DNA of 64,000 nt from Arhodomonas aquaeolei DSM 8974 (GTDB lineage Bacteria > Pseudomonadota > Gammaproteobacteria > Nitrococcales > Nitrococcaceae), in assembly GCF_000374645.1 (NCBI RefSeq), contig NZ_KB894802.1, positions 187,924 to 251,923 of the forward strand. Reading direction: 5' to 3'. The position numbers and the translations under genes were made by a program. Positions 8,815-18,159 of this stretch are shown here, piece after piece; position 1 is the first letter of the stretch, and every line of letters starts with the position of its first letter. The notes beneath the pieces were generated by a model. The model did not search any database, had not been told where the DNA came from, and was given only the letters and a program-made list of their open reading frames with translations.

Positions 8815-9813
8815 ATGCGTGCCGATGGACTGGGAGGCTACAACGCCGTCAACTCCGGCGACCTGACGCGTTTGCGCCGGGACGCCCGTTCCGGCGGGGA
8901 GGACGCCGTCCGGCAGGTGGCGAAGCAGTTCGAGTCGCTGTTCGTGCAGATGATGCTCAAGGGCATGCGCGATGCCTCCATCGGTGACGGTGGGATGTTC
9001 TCCAATAACGCCACGCGCCAGTACCAGCAGCTCTTCGACAAGCAGGTGGCGATGCAGACCGCCGACGGTCAGGGCTTCGGTATCGCCGCCATGGTCGAGC
9101 GCCAGATGCGGGGCCAGGCCGAGGGCGGCGCGGGCGCGGTTAACGGGACGTCACTGGCGGATTACCGGCAGCGGGCCGTACCCGCCGCTGCCCCGCCGAC
9201 CGGCTGGGCGGCCGCCGGGGCGGATGCCGCCGCTTCCGGGAGCGGCACCGCCGGGCAGACCGACGAGAGCGTCGGGGCAACGGACAGCGCTGACGGTGGC
9301 GGACGCTGGGAGAGCCCCCAGGCCTTTGTCGAGGACGTCCTCCCCGCGGCCCGGCGTACCGCGGAGCGCCTTGGCGTCCCCCCCGAGGCCCTGGTGGCCC
9401 AGGCGGCCCTCGAGACGGGCTGGGGGGCGAGAACCCTGCAGGCCGCTGACGGCAGTCCGAGCTTCAACATGTTCAACATCAAGGCCCACGGCTGGCAGGG
9501 CGCCCGGGTGCGGGTGCCGACGCTGGAATACCGCGACGGCGCGGCGGTGCGCGAGCAGGCCGAGTTCCGCGCCTACCGCTCGGTTGACGAGGCCTTTGCA
9601 GACTATGCGGACTTCCTGCAGAGCAATCCCCGCTATCGCGACGCGTTGAACGCGGGCGACGACGATCCCGCCGGATTCGCCGACGCCCTGGAGGACGCCG
9701 GCTACGCGACGGACCCGCGTTATTCGGAAAAACTGCGCCGGATCCTTGACGGTCCCACCCTCCGGGACACGATGGCGGGTCTCAAGGATTCCGGCGAACG
9801 GTCGACAACCTGA
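8815..9813 (+). CDS. flgJ: FlgJ, rod cap with peptidoglycan hydrolase domain
   Basis: N-terminal rod-binding scaffold (about residues 25-100, FESLFVQMMLKGMRDAS) fused to a C-terminal glucosaminidase-type muramidase (about 165-325) that opens the cell wall for the growing rod. The probable catalytic Glu200 is in AQAALETGWG; FNMFNIKAHGWQG and YRSVDEAFADYADFLQ follow as in the family. A Gly/Ala/Asp-rich linker (residues 101-165) joins the domains. 332 residues, the dual-domain form of gamma- and betaproteobacteria. Confidence 0.96.
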   Translation: MRADGLGGYNAVNSGDLTRLRRDARSGGEDAVRQVAKQFESLFVQMMLKGMRDASIGDGGMFSNNATRQYQQLFDKQVAMQTADGQGFGIAAMVERQMRGQAEGGAGAVNGTSLADYRQRAVPAAAPPTGWAAAGADAAASGSGTAGQTDESVGATDSADGGGRWESPQAFVEDVLPAARRTAERLGVPPEALVAQAALETGWGARTLQAADGSPSFNMFNIKAHGWQGARVRVPTLEYRDGAAVREQAEFRAYRSVDEAFADYADFLQSNPRYRDALNAGDDDPAGFADALEDAGYATDPRYSEKLRRILDGPTLRDTMAGLKDSGERSTT

Positions 9814-9859
9814 CATGTACCCCGCGTGAGCGCGCGAGGGGCCCGACGAGGGAACCGGT

Positions 9860-11854
9860 ATGGGTGTATTCGAAAACGGTGTCTCCGCGCTGCAGGCCCT
9901 GCAGCGCGCGATGAACACCACCTCGCACAACATCTCCAACGTCAACACCGACGGTTACAGCCGTCAGCGCACGGAGTTCACCACCCGTACGCCCCTTGGT
10001 GCGGGCAACGGCTTCTCCGGCAGCGGCGTGGAGGTGGAGACCGTGCGCCGGATCTTCGACCAGACCCGGGAGACCTCGGTACAGCGCAACACGTCCGAGT
10101 ACCAGCGCCTGGAGACCCTGGCCAACAGCGCCGGGCGCATCGACGACATGCTCGGCGACGAATCCTCGGGGATCTCCAGCGCCCTGCAGGATTTCTACGG
10201 CGCGGTCCAGGATGTCGCCGCGGATCCATCGTCCGCGACCAGTCGGGATACGCTGCTCACGCAGGCGCGCAACCTCTCCAGCCGTTTCCGCGGCGTCGGT
10301 GAGCAGCTCCGCGGTTTCAATGACGACGTCAATACCCAGCTCAAGGGCAAGACCGCCGAGGTGAACCAGCTCGCGGGCTCGATTGCGGACCTCAACCAGG
10401 AGATCTCGGTACAGAGCGGGCGCTTCGGCGAGCCGCCGAACGACCTGCTCGACCAGCGTGACCAGCTCGTCCGCGAGCTCTCCGGACTCGTGGACACCCG
10501 CACGGTGGAGGCGAGCGACGGTTCGCTGAACGTTTTCGTGGGCACCGGCCAGACACTGGTTTCCGGATTCAGCAACTCCGAGCTGACCACCGTCCGTCCC
10601 GACGGTGACCCGACTCGGCTGAACGTTGCGATCACCACCCGCTCCGGCGGTACCACCGACATTTCCCGCCAGATAGGCGGTGGCGAGATCGGCGGTCTGC
10701 TCGACTATCGCGAGAATGTACTCAACCCGACCCGCGAGGAGATCGACCGCATGGCCGCCGGCCTGGCGCAGACGTTCAATGCCCAGCATCGCGACGGCCT
10801 GCAGTTCGGAGGCGGCAACGAAGGGGGCCTCGGCGGCGACCTGTTCTCGCTGGGCGGGCCCGGCAGCGTCGCCGATGGTGCCACCGTTGACAGCGGATTT
10901 GCGGCCTTCGACCCCGAGAGCGAACCGGCCCTGAACGGGGTGCGCCTGACCTTCGACCAGGCGAGCTCGCAGTGGACTGCGGAGAACGTCGCCACCGGCG
11001 ACACGCAGACGTTTCAGGACAATGACCAGGTCGTCTCGTTTGCCGGAATGAACCTGGACATGGGTAAGGTTTCCGGTGCCTCCGATGGTGCGACCATCAG
11101 CGTCGATCCACTGCAGGACGCCGCGACAGGCATGCGGGTCGCCATCGACCGGCCCAGCCAGGTCGCTGTCGCCGCCCCGCTGCGGGTGGGCGAGGTCAGC
11201 GGCAACGACGGTGATGCGGCTGTCGACGATTTCAGCGTCGACAGCATCGACGGTCTGCCGTCGGGCGGGCCGGCCTACCGGCTGGAATACACCGACAGCC
11301 TGCCCGGTGGTGGCACGGGCTACGAGCTGGTGGACGGCGGCGGCAACGCGGTGAACGATGGCGCCGGCAACCCGGTTACGATCGCCTACGATCCCGCGAC
11401 TGACGCCGCGGGCAAGGCGTTCTCGGTGGACGTCGCGCTCGGCGGTGGCAATACTGCCACCGTCTCGGGCGCGTTGAGCGGCCGTCCCGAGGTCGGCGAC
11501 GCGTTCACCCTGGAGCGCAATACCGGCGCCGTGGGTGACAGCAGCAATGCCGTGGCCCTCGGCGACATCGCCGAGCAGGGCGTGTTCGACGGCGGTGACA
11601 CGACCCTGCAGGAATTCTATGCCGGGCTGGTCGGCGAGGTCGGCACGAAGACCCTGCAGGCGCAGACCGGCCGCGATGCCCAGGAATCCGTGCTGGAGCA
11701 GGCGAGGGCCGCCCGTGACGAGGTCTCCGGCGTGAACCTCGATGAGGAGGCGGCGGACCTCATGCGCTTCCAGCAGGCCTACCAGGCCGCCGCACAGTCC
11801 ATCTCCATCGCCCGCACCACCTTCGACGCGCTGCTGTCGGCGACACGAGGCTGA
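9860..11854 (+). CDS. flgK: FlgK, hook-filament junction protein 1
   Basis: Joins hook to filament. 664 residues, longer than the 547 of E. coli because of extra middle domains (about 340-560, rich in Gly/Asp). N terminus MGVFENGVSALQALQRAM and NISNVNTDGYSRQRTEF; C terminus NLDEEAADLMRFQQAYQAAA and ISIARTTFDALLSAT are diagnostic. GAGGGAAC ribosome site upstream. flgL follows after 2 bases, so the two junction proteins are probably co-translated. Confidence 0.96.
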   Translation: MGVFENGVSALQALQRAMNTTSHNISNVNTDGYSRQRTEFTTRTPLGAGNGFSGSGVEVETVRRIFDQTRETSVQRNTSEYQRLETLANSAGRIDDMLGDESSGISSALQDFYGAVQDVAADPSSATSRDTLLTQARNLSSRFRGVGEQLRGFNDDVNTQLKGKTAEVNQLAGSIADLNQEISVQSGRFGEPPNDLLDQRDQLVRELSGLVDTRTVEASDGSLNVFVGTGQTLVSGFSNSELTTVRPDGDPTRLNVAITTRSGGTTDISRQIGGGEIGGLLDYRENVLNPTREEIDRMAAGLAQTFNAQHRDGLQFGGGNEGGLGGDLFSLGGPGSVADGATVDSGFAAFDPESEPALNGVRLTFDQASSQWTAENVATGDTQTFQDNDQVVSFAGMNLDMGKVSGASDGATISVDPLQDAATGMRVAIDRPSQVAVAAPLRVGEVSGNDGDAAVDDFSVDSIDGLPSGGPAYRLEYTDSLPGGGTGYELVDGGGNAVNDGAGNPVTIAYDPATDAAGKAFSVDVALGGGNTATVSGALSGRPEVGDAFTLERNTGAVGDSSNAVALGDIAEQGVFDGGDTTLQEFYAGLVGEVGTKTLQAQTGRDAQESVLEQARAARDEVSGVNLDEEAADLMRFQQAYQAAAQSISIARTTFDALLSATRG

Positions 11855-11856
11855 TC

Positions 11857-13089
11857 ATGGTCCGCATCTCTACCAACCAGTATCACCAGACCGCCCTCAA
11901 TGCGCTGCTTGACCAGCAGAACACCCTCTCGAAGGTCCAGGAGCAGATTGCCTCGGGCAAGCGCATACTCAGCCCGTCGGACGACCCGTCCGGTGCGGCG
12001 CGGGTCCTGGAGCTCGCCCAGAGCATCGAGAGCACGGAGCGTTACAACCGCAACATCGATGCTGCCGAGTCGCGGATGGGGCTGGAGGAGTCGACCCTGA
12101 ACGAGGTCAGCTCGACTCTCCAGCGGGTGCGCGAGCTCGCCGTTCAGGCGAAGAACGACAGCAATACGGCGGAGGACCGCAAGAAGATCGCCGCCGAGGT
12201 CCGCGAGCAGTGGAAGCACCTCGTTCAGCTTGGCAACACCACCGACGGCAATGGCGAATACCTTTTCGCCGGTGCCCAGAGCGGTACCCGCCCGTTCCAG
12301 ACGCAGGCGGACGATACCGTCCAGTATGCCGGTGGCCAGACCGCCCGCCGTCTGCAGGTGGGAGCCGGCCGGAGCATGGAGACGACCCATACCGGTTATG
12401 AGACCTTCATGGACATGCCGGCCAGCTACGAGGTGACGGCCACTACAGGAAGCACCGGTACGGCCACGGCGGCAGTGGCGGTCAACACGTCGGTCACCCA
12501 GCGCGAGGACGTCTCCGGCTACGAGGTCCGGTTCACGGAAACCGCCGACGGCGGGTTCGACTATGCGGTCGTCGACGACAGCGGCAACGCGGTTACCGAC
12601 AGCGACGGCAACGCCATAACCGGGCGTTACGAGGCCGGCCGGAGCATCCAGCTCCCAGAACAGGGCGTGGAGCTGACCCTGCACGGCCAGCCGGCGGACG
12701 GCGATGCGCTCACCATTCAGGCGGACAGCGATCGCTCGATGTTCGATGCGGTCGAGCGGTTCGCGAGCGCGCTGGAAAACGCCAGCGACACGGAGCAGGG
12801 GCGGAGTGCGTTCCAGGCCGCCGGCGACCGGGCGCTCGCGGAAGTCGACGCCGGTCTGGAGAACGTCGAGCGGATCCGCGCCGAGGTGGGCGGCCGGCTG
12901 AACGGCCTGGACAGCGAGCGCAATGCCAACGAGGCCGCGGCGCTGGAGCTCAAGAGCGCGCGCAGTACGATCCAGGACCTGGATTACGCCAGCGCCATCT
13001 CCGAGTTCTCACGACGCCTTACCGGCATGCAGGCAGCCCAGCAGAGTTACTCCAAGATCCAGGGCATGAGCCTGTTCAACTACCTGTAA
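11857..13089 (+). CDS. flgL: FlgL, hook-filament junction protein 3
   Basis: Second junction protein, flagellin-like at both ends. MVRISTNQYHQTALNALLDQ starts it, with SGKRILSPSDDPSGAARVLEL near residue 32; the C terminus has YASAISEFSRRLTGMQAAQQSYSKI. 410 residues, about 90 more than E. coli FlgL, due to an inserted middle domain (about 190-290). Last gene of the flg run; a REP cluster starts 22 bases after its stop. Confidence 0.95.
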   Translation: MVRISTNQYHQTALNALLDQQNTLSKVQEQIASGKRILSPSDDPSGAARVLELAQSIESTERYNRNIDAAESRMGLEESTLNEVSSTLQRVRELAVQAKNDSNTAEDRKKIAAEVREQWKHLVQLGNTTDGNGEYLFAGAQSGTRPFQTQADDTVQYAGGQTARRLQVGAGRSMETTHTGYETFMDMPASYEVTATTGSTGTATAAVAVNTSVTQREDVSGYEVRFTETADGGFDYAVVDDSGNAVTDSDGNAITGRYEAGRSIQLPEQGVELTLHGQPADGDALTIQADSDRSMFDAVERFASALENASDTEQGRSAFQAAGDRALAEVDAGLENVERIRAEVGGRLNGLDSERNANEAAALELKSARSTIQDLDYASAISEFSRRLTGMQAAQQSYSKIQGMSLFNYL

Positions 13090-13111
13090 GCCCGCATAAG
13101 ACCCCATTCCG

Positions 13112-13525
13112 GTAGCTCGTGCACGGCGACCGGCCGTGTGCGGCTCCGTCCGCCACCCCCGGTAGGTCGTGCACGGCCGCCAGGCCGTGTGCGACATCCC
13201 GCCTACCGGGGCGAGAACGTCGCACGCCTTCGGCGCACGACCTACCATATCCGGCGGGCTATACACGGCGAGCGGCGGTGTGCCACGCGCCCGCTGCGCC
13301 GGGCCCGAAAACGCTCACCGCCGGCGTTCGCCACCCCAGCCGGTAGGTCGTGCACGGCCGCGAGGCCGTGTGCGACATCCCGCCTACCGGGGCGAGAACG
13401 TCGCACGCCTTCGGCGCACGACCTACCCATCCGGCGGGCTATGCACGGCGAGCGGACGTGGGCGGCTGCTCCGTCCGCCAACATCGGTAGGTCGTGCACG
13501 GCCAAAGGCCGTGTGCGACATCCCC
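13112..13525. repeat. REP/BIME cluster after flgL
   Basis: The gap 13090-13576 contains GTAG-led hairpins at 13112, 13162, 13343 and 13487 and inverted ones ending at 13245 and 13426. The main type here is GTAG-GTCGTGCACGGCC-loop-GGCCGTGTGCGAC, whose stem has the same two wobble pairs as the shorter REP type. Spacing between like elements is about 181 and 144 bp. The bases 13212-13381 recur on the far side of the RAYT gene. Confidence 0.85.
13212..13381. repeat. 170-bp flanking direct repeat, left copy
   Basis: This stretch, containing one inverted and one forward REP hairpin and the sequence between, is repeated almost base for base at 14152-14320 (one 1-base gap and a few substitutions). 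The two copies bracket the RAYT gene and are in the same orientation. Confidence 0.88.
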
Positions 13526-13576
13526 CGTCGGGCGCGCCTCCAACCGCCTGCGACATGGCACCTGCAACCCCACCAC

Positions 13577-14071
13577 TCACTCACGCCCGACATGCGGTGG
13601 TAGGGACGGCACCTGCTCGCCCCAATACGGCGGGTACACACCCGCGCGTACCAGTCGATGAAAACTCGACCACGGCCACGCCGCCGGACAGGCCACGAGG
13701 CCGTGGCGAACCGGATTGTAATGGACATAATCGAGGTGGTTGCGGAAGTCAGCCTCGTCGCGGATACAGTGCTCCCAGAACCTCGGTTGCCAGATGCGTC
13801 CGCGCTGCGCGCCCGCCGTCACGGCCCGTTTGATCAGGCTCCAGCGGGTGGCGAAATCGGCATCGTCCGGTGGCAACGTCCACACGCAGTGAAGATGGTC
13901 CGGCAGCAGCGTGATCGCCTCCATGCGAAACGGCCGGCGCTCGCGCGTTCCGCGGATCGCGGCACCGAGCAGGGCGCGGATGCCCGCGTCGCACAGCACG
14001 GCCCGCCGCCGGTAGGTCACAACGGTAAAGAAATAGGAACCACCCGGTATCCATGGGCGTCGGTATCGCAT
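13577..14071 (-). CDS. RAYT (REP-associated tyrosine transposase, TnpA-REP)
   Basis: Single-strand nuclease of the IS200/IS605-related Y1 HUH family that cleaves and joins REP hairpins. The HUH metal site is PDHLHCVW (His59, His61) and the catalytic tyrosine is probably Tyr115 in HLDYVHYNPVRHG, a RAYT hallmark. 164 residues from the ATG at 14071. The frame is open further upstream to 14356, but that part is translated REP sequence (the CDS starts after it) so the inner ATG, followed by RRPWIPGGSYFF, was chosen. It is intact, flanked on both sides by GTAG hairpins and by 170-bp direct repeats, and is the only transposase-like gene in the window. RAYTs are usually single-copy, domesticated genes. 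Confidence 0.92.
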   Translation of the reverse strand: MRYRRPWIPGGSYFFTVVTYRRRAVLCDAGIRALLGAAIRGTRERRPFRMEAITLLPDHLHCVWTLPPDDADFATRWSLIKRAVTAGAQRGRIWQPRFWEHCIRDEADFRNHLDYVHYNPVRHGLVACPAAWPWSSFHRLVRAGVYPPYWGEQVPSLPPHVGRE

Positions 14072-14151
14072 CCCTGCGTTCCCCGATGATCGATTCGTGT
14101 CGTTCGACCATCGTGGATCGCACTCGCGGTTGCAAGGAACGGTATCCGGCA

Positions 14152-14320
14152 CGAGAACGTCGCACGCCTTCGGCGCACGACCTACCATATCCGGCGGGCT
14201 ATACACGGCGAGCGGCGGTGTGCCACGCGCCCGCTGCGCTGGCCCGAAAACGCACACCGCCGGCGTTCGCCACCCCAGCCGGTAGGTCGTGCACGGCCGC
14301 GAGGCCGTGTGCGACATCCC
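14152..14320. repeat. 170-bp flanking direct repeat, right copy
   Basis: Near-identical to 13212-13381. It includes an inverted short REP (ending CCTAC at about 14185) and a forward long REP (GTAG at 14282). It lies immediately upstream of the RAYT start and ends 43 bases before the sulfotransferase stop codon. Confidence 0.88.
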
Positions 14321-14363
14321 ATCCCTCTCCGAAAGCCACGCGCAAAGGCACGCCAACGCCCGC

Positions 14364-16355
14364 CTATTCGAACGCCAGCGCCTCCCCCAGCCCGTTGATC
14401 AGCGGCTTGAGGTGCTTCTTGTAGTGCCGCCAGCGCTGCTTGGACTTCGTGTAGATCGGCTGGCGGACCTGGTCGTAGCTCGCCGTCAGGGTGCGTACGC
14501 CGGAGCGCGTGTGGTCCAGGCAGGCGTCGTCCCACGGCAGGTCACAGAACTCGAGCATCCGGCGGATTTCCAGCTCCGGGTCACTGACCAGGCGCTCGTA
14601 GTGCAGCTCGTGGATCGACAGCGGCAACGCCTCCCGCCAGTAGGCCATCAGGCGCCGGTAGTGGCGGTAGTAATGGGCCAGGTTGTCCTGGTCGTAGGCG
14701 AACTGCAGGCCCGAGGCGGCGAAGTTCTGGAAATAGCAGGACAGGCAGGTGTCCAGCGGGTTCCGGTTGCAGTGGATGATCCGCGCGTTGGGGAACAGCA
14801 GCGCGATCAGGCCGAGATGCATGAAGTTCTGCGGCATCTTGTCGGTGACCCGCAGTGTCTCGTCCGGCGCCAGCTCAGCGAGGAAGTCCAGGTACTGCCC
14901 GGCGGCCTTCGCCGCGGACTCCCGGGTGAGCTCCGGCACGCACTCCGGGTAGGGGGTGGTGACGTCCATGAGATCCGGCAGGGCGTTGGCGATGCTCTGG
15001 ATCTCGCGTAGCTCGCCGGCGGCGGTGACGCCGGGGTGGCTGGCGATGACCTGCTCGGTGAGGCTGGTGCCGGAGCGGGGCATGCCGACGATGAAGATTG
15101 GTCGCCGGGAGTCGCTGCCGATACCCGACAGGCGCTCGAACAGCGCCTTCGTGAAGGTCGTGGTCACCGCGTCGAACTGCTTTTCCGCGAACGCCCGGTC
15201 GTAGGTCCGGGGCTTGATCTCGTTGCCGCGCCGGAAGAAGTCGAAGGCCCGGTCGTAGTCGCCGATGTCGTCGTAGAGCTGCCCCGCGGTGAAGTAGAGG
15301 CCGTAGTGCGAGCGGCTGGCGAGCCTGCCGGACATGGCGCGGTCGACGATCTCCGCGGCCTGCTTCTGTTCGCCCATCCGGCGGGCGAGGGTGAGATAGG
15401 CCCCCAGGGTACCCGGGGCCACGGTGGCGTTGTTCTCGATCAGCGGCCGGACCAGCTCGAAGGCCTCGGCCTTGCGGCCGCTGCGTTCCAGCACCCGGGC
15501 CTTGATGCTGACGAGCTGGTCGTCGCCGGGTTTGAGTGCCAGTGCCCGTTCGATCGCATCCTGCGCCTGGTCCCACTCCCCCTGGCCGGCCAGGATCTCC
15601 GCCATCAGTCCCAGCCCCGCGGTGTCCTCGGGGGCCAGCGCGATCGCCTTGCGAGCCTCTCGGTAGGCCTGTTCGTGGCCGCCGGAGTGGGCGAGGCACT
15701 CAGCGAGCAGCCGGTGGAAGCGTGCCTCGCCGGGGGCGTAACGCACCAGGCGCTTCGCCCAGGCCAGCGCTTCCTGCGGGCGCGCCAGCGCCACGAGGGT
15801 GGAGGCCAGTGCGAAGAGTCCGAGGACGTGGCGGTTGTCGAGGTTGACTGCTGCCCGCGCGATGTTCTCCGCCGAATCGTGCTGGCCGATCTCCAGCAGC
15901 GCCTCGGCGAGGTTGGCGAAGGCGTCCGGATCCCGCGGGGCCGCGACCACGGCGCGGTTGAGCACCTCGGTGGCCTGGGCGTATTCGCGGCGCGCCTTAT
16001 GGATAATGCCGATGTTGAGCAGGGCCTTGGCGCAGTGTTCGTCGTGCGCCAGCGCCTGCTCGAATACGGCCCGGGCCTCGTCCAGACGCCTCTCGCCGTA
16101 CAGGGCGGTGCCCTGATTGCAGAGGAAGACCGTATCGCCGGGGGCGAGCTCGACGGCCATGCCGAAGAGCTGGCCGGCCACGTCGTGCTGGCCGATCCGC
16201 ATCGCGAGCAGACCCAGGCCGTTGTAGGCGTCGGCGTTCTCGGGATCGTCCGCGAGGACTGCGCGGTAGCCCGCCTCGGCCTCCTGCAGGCGTCCGGCGC
16301 CCTGGTGCAGGTCGGCCAGCTCCAGGCGCTCGTTGTCCGTGCCGGCGTTAGTCAT
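14364..16355 (-). CDS. TPR-repeat sulfotransferase
   Basis: 663 residues from the ATG at 16355 (upstream AGGTGG). Residues 1 to about 340 are successive tetratricopeptide repeats (for example AEAGYRAVLADDPENADAYNGLGLL). The C-terminal part is a PAPS-dependent sulfotransferase: the 5'-phosphosulfate loop FIVGMPRSGTSLTEQ near residue 425 and the 3'-phosphate segment HCNRNPLDTCLSCYFQ near 525. No signal peptide or membrane segment, so probably cytoplasmic. It is convergent with flgL and divergent from fliC, so it sits between filament genes; a role in sulfating flagellin, its glycan or another surface molecule is a guess from position. Family assignment is firm, substrate unknown. Confidence 0.85.
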   Translation of the reverse strand: MTNAGTDNERLELADLHQGAGRLQEAEAGYRAVLADDPENADAYNGLGLLAMRIGQHDVAGQLFGMAVELAPGDTVFLCNQGTALYGERRLDEARAVFEQALAHDEHCAKALLNIGIIHKARREYAQATEVLNRAVVAAPRDPDAFANLAEALLEIGQHDSAENIARAAVNLDNRHVLGLFALASTLVALARPQEALAWAKRLVRYAPGEARFHRLLAECLAHSGGHEQAYREARKAIALAPEDTAGLGLMAEILAGQGEWDQAQDAIERALALKPGDDQLVSIKARVLERSGRKAEAFELVRPLIENNATVAPGTLGAYLTLARRMGEQKQAAEIVDRAMSGRLASRSHYGLYFTAGQLYDDIGDYDRAFDFFRRGNEIKPRTYDRAFAEKQFDAVTTTFTKALFERLSGIGSDSRRPIFIVGMPRSGTSLTEQVIASHPGVTAAGELREIQSIANALPDLMDVTTPYPECVPELTRESAAKAAGQYLDFLAELAPDETLRVTDKMPQNFMHLGLIALLFPNARIIHCNRNPLDTCLSCYFQNFAASGLQFAYDQDNLAHYYRHYRRLMAYWREALPLSIHELHYERLVSDPELEIRRMLEFCDLPWDDACLDHTRSGVRTLTASYDQVRQPIYTKSKQRWRHYKKHLKPLINGLGEALAFE

Positions 16356-16510
16356 GTCTGTCGTTCCACCTGTTTGTCCGTCCACGCGGGAGTGTCGCAT
16401 CCACGGCGCCTGCCGCCCAGCGGGCCCCGCCATGGCGCCTCCCGCGGCCCGTACGGGGCATTGCAAGGGGCATGCCGTCGCCGATTGGATAATCTCTTGT
16501 GGTCAGGGGG

Positions 16511-16538
16511 TAAAGTCCTTCGCGGGGGTGCCGATAGA
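16511..16538 (+). promoter_or_regulatory. sigma28 (FliA) promoter for fliC
   Basis: TAAA at 16511-16514, 15 bases, then GCCGATAG at 16530-16537. This is a nearly perfect match to the FliA consensus TAAA-N15-GCCGATAA and lies about 90 bases before the flagellin ATG, giving a leader typical of fliC genes. Confidence 0.9.
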
Positions 16539-16627
16539 GGGTTTGAAGGCGGCCATCAGTGCATCAGACAGGCCGGTCGCCGAAGCGCAATCCGGGGCTC
16601 CGGACTATCTGGCAAGGAGACTGAGCA

Positions 16628-18148
16628 ATGGCACAGGTCATCAACACCAACATCGCGTCGCTGAATTCCCAGCGGCACCTGAACAACACCCAGGACACCA
16701 TGCGTACGGCCATGGAGCGTCTCTCCTCGGGTCTGCGCATCAACAGCGCCAAGGACGACGCGGCGGGGCTTGCGATCTCCAATCGCATGACCGCCCAGAT
16801 CAACGGCATGGACCAGGCGGCACGTAACGCCAATGACGGCATCTCCCTGGCGCAGACCGGCGAGGGCGCGCTCCAGCAGATGACCAACAACCTCCAGCGC
16901 ATGCGTGAGCTGGCGGTGCAGTCGCGTAACGCCACCAACGCCACCCAGGACCGGGAGTCGCTGGACGCCGAGTTCCAGCAGCTGCTCTCCGAGAACGACC
17001 GTCTGGCCAAGACCACGGCGTTCAACGGCCGTAATATCCTCGACGGCAGCCTCGGCACCGAGGAGTTCCAGGTGGGCGCCAACGTCGGCGAGACCATCTC
17101 CGTGGACGTCAGCTCCAGCATGCGGACGAACTCCATCGGTAATCACGCCACGGCGGACTACGCGCTGAACGACTACTCCGCTTCCACCAGCGCGCCGTCG
17201 AACAGCAACGATTTCTTCCTCGACAGCTCCGGCGATCTGGCGATCAACGGTGTCAACGTGGCGTCCGTCAGCTCCGCGCTGACCTCCGACGAGATGAGCG
17301 CGGGCCGCGGCGCCAACTCCGCCTATGGTATCGCCGAGGCGATCAACCTGGGCACCGAGGACCACGGCGTGACCGCAACGGCAGAGGCGGCGCAGACCAC
17401 CCTGAGCTTCAGCGAGCTGAGCTTTGGTGACAGCACCAACACGTCCGAGACCTACACCCTCGAGATCAACGGCAAGACCATCACCCAGCAGACCGAGGGC
17501 AGCGTGGACGTGAGCAGCGCCGAGGCGCTGGCCACCCAGATCAACAACGCCTCCAACGAGACCGGCGTGGGTGCGCGGGTGGACGGTTCCGGCAAGCTGG
17601 TGCTGAGCGCGGAGGATGGCCGCAACATCGAGATCAAGGAGTCCGTGGGCAGCTCGGCCAGTGTCGGCGGCTTCTTCGGCAACACCGGAATTACGGCGAC
17701 CGGCGGTGAGTACACGGTCTACAAGGGCAGCGTGCGCCTCGATTCCGACAACCAGATCTCCGTGGCCAACAACGACGGCGAGTCGCAGTCGTTCAGCACG
17801 GTCGCCGCCACTGCGACCGACACCACGGGCACCAAGGCCCTGTCCGCTTCGGACATCCTGACCGCCGCGAACTCGGATGCGGCGCTCCAGCGCATCGACT
17901 CCGCGCTCTCGGACGTCGACTCGCTCCGGGGTACCTTCGGTGCCATCCAGAGCCGCTTCGAGTCCACGGTCTCGAGCCTCGAGACCAGCTCGGAGAACCT
18001 CTCGGCCGCGCGCAGCCGCATTCAGGACGCGGACTTTGCCGCCGAGACGGCCAAGCTGTCCAAGGCCCAGGTGCTCCAGCAGGCGGGTACGTCGATGCTG
18101 GCCCAGGCCAACCAGCAGCCGCAGTCGGTGCTGAGCCTGCTGCAGTAA
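16628..18148 (+). CDS. fliC: flagellin
   Basis: Filament subunit. 506 residues. The D0/D1 ends are strongly conserved (MAQVINTNIASLNSQRHL, LSSGLRINSAKDDAAGLAI; C-terminal AQVLQQAGTSMLAQANQQP and SVLSLLQ), while the middle (about 175-400) is variable, acidic and rich in Ser, Thr and Asn. AAGGAG ribosome site 8 bases before the ATG. Single flagellin gene in the window, behind a sigma28 promoter and followed by a terminator-like hairpin. High Ser/Thr content leaves room for glycosylation, which cannot be judged from sequence. Confidence 0.97.
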   Translation: MAQVINTNIASLNSQRHLNNTQDTMRTAMERLSSGLRINSAKDDAAGLAISNRMTAQINGMDQAARNANDGISLAQTGEGALQQMTNNLQRMRELAVQSRNATNATQDRESLDAEFQQLLSENDRLAKTTAFNGRNILDGSLGTEEFQVGANVGETISVDVSSSMRTNSIGNHATADYALNDYSASTSAPSNSNDFFLDSSGDLAINGVNVASVSSALTSDEMSAGRGANSAYGIAEAINLGTEDHGVTATAEAAQTTLSFSELSFGDSTNTSETYTLEINGKTITQQTEGSVDVSSAEALATQINNASNETGVGARVDGSGKLVLSAEDGRNIEIKESVGSSASVGGFFGNTGITATGGEYTVYKGSVRLDSDNQISVANNDGESQSFSTVAATATDTTGTKALSASDILTAANSDAALQRIDSALSDVDSLRGTFGAIQSRFESTVSSLETSSENLSAARSRIQDADFAAETAKLSKAQVLQQAGTSMLAQANQQPQSVLSLLQ

Positions 18149-18159
18149 GGCAGGCGGAT

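Noticed and set aside
14072-14356. 95-residue N-terminal extension of the RAYT protein
   Set aside because: It is also translated REP sequence; the protein from the inner ATG has the full family length.
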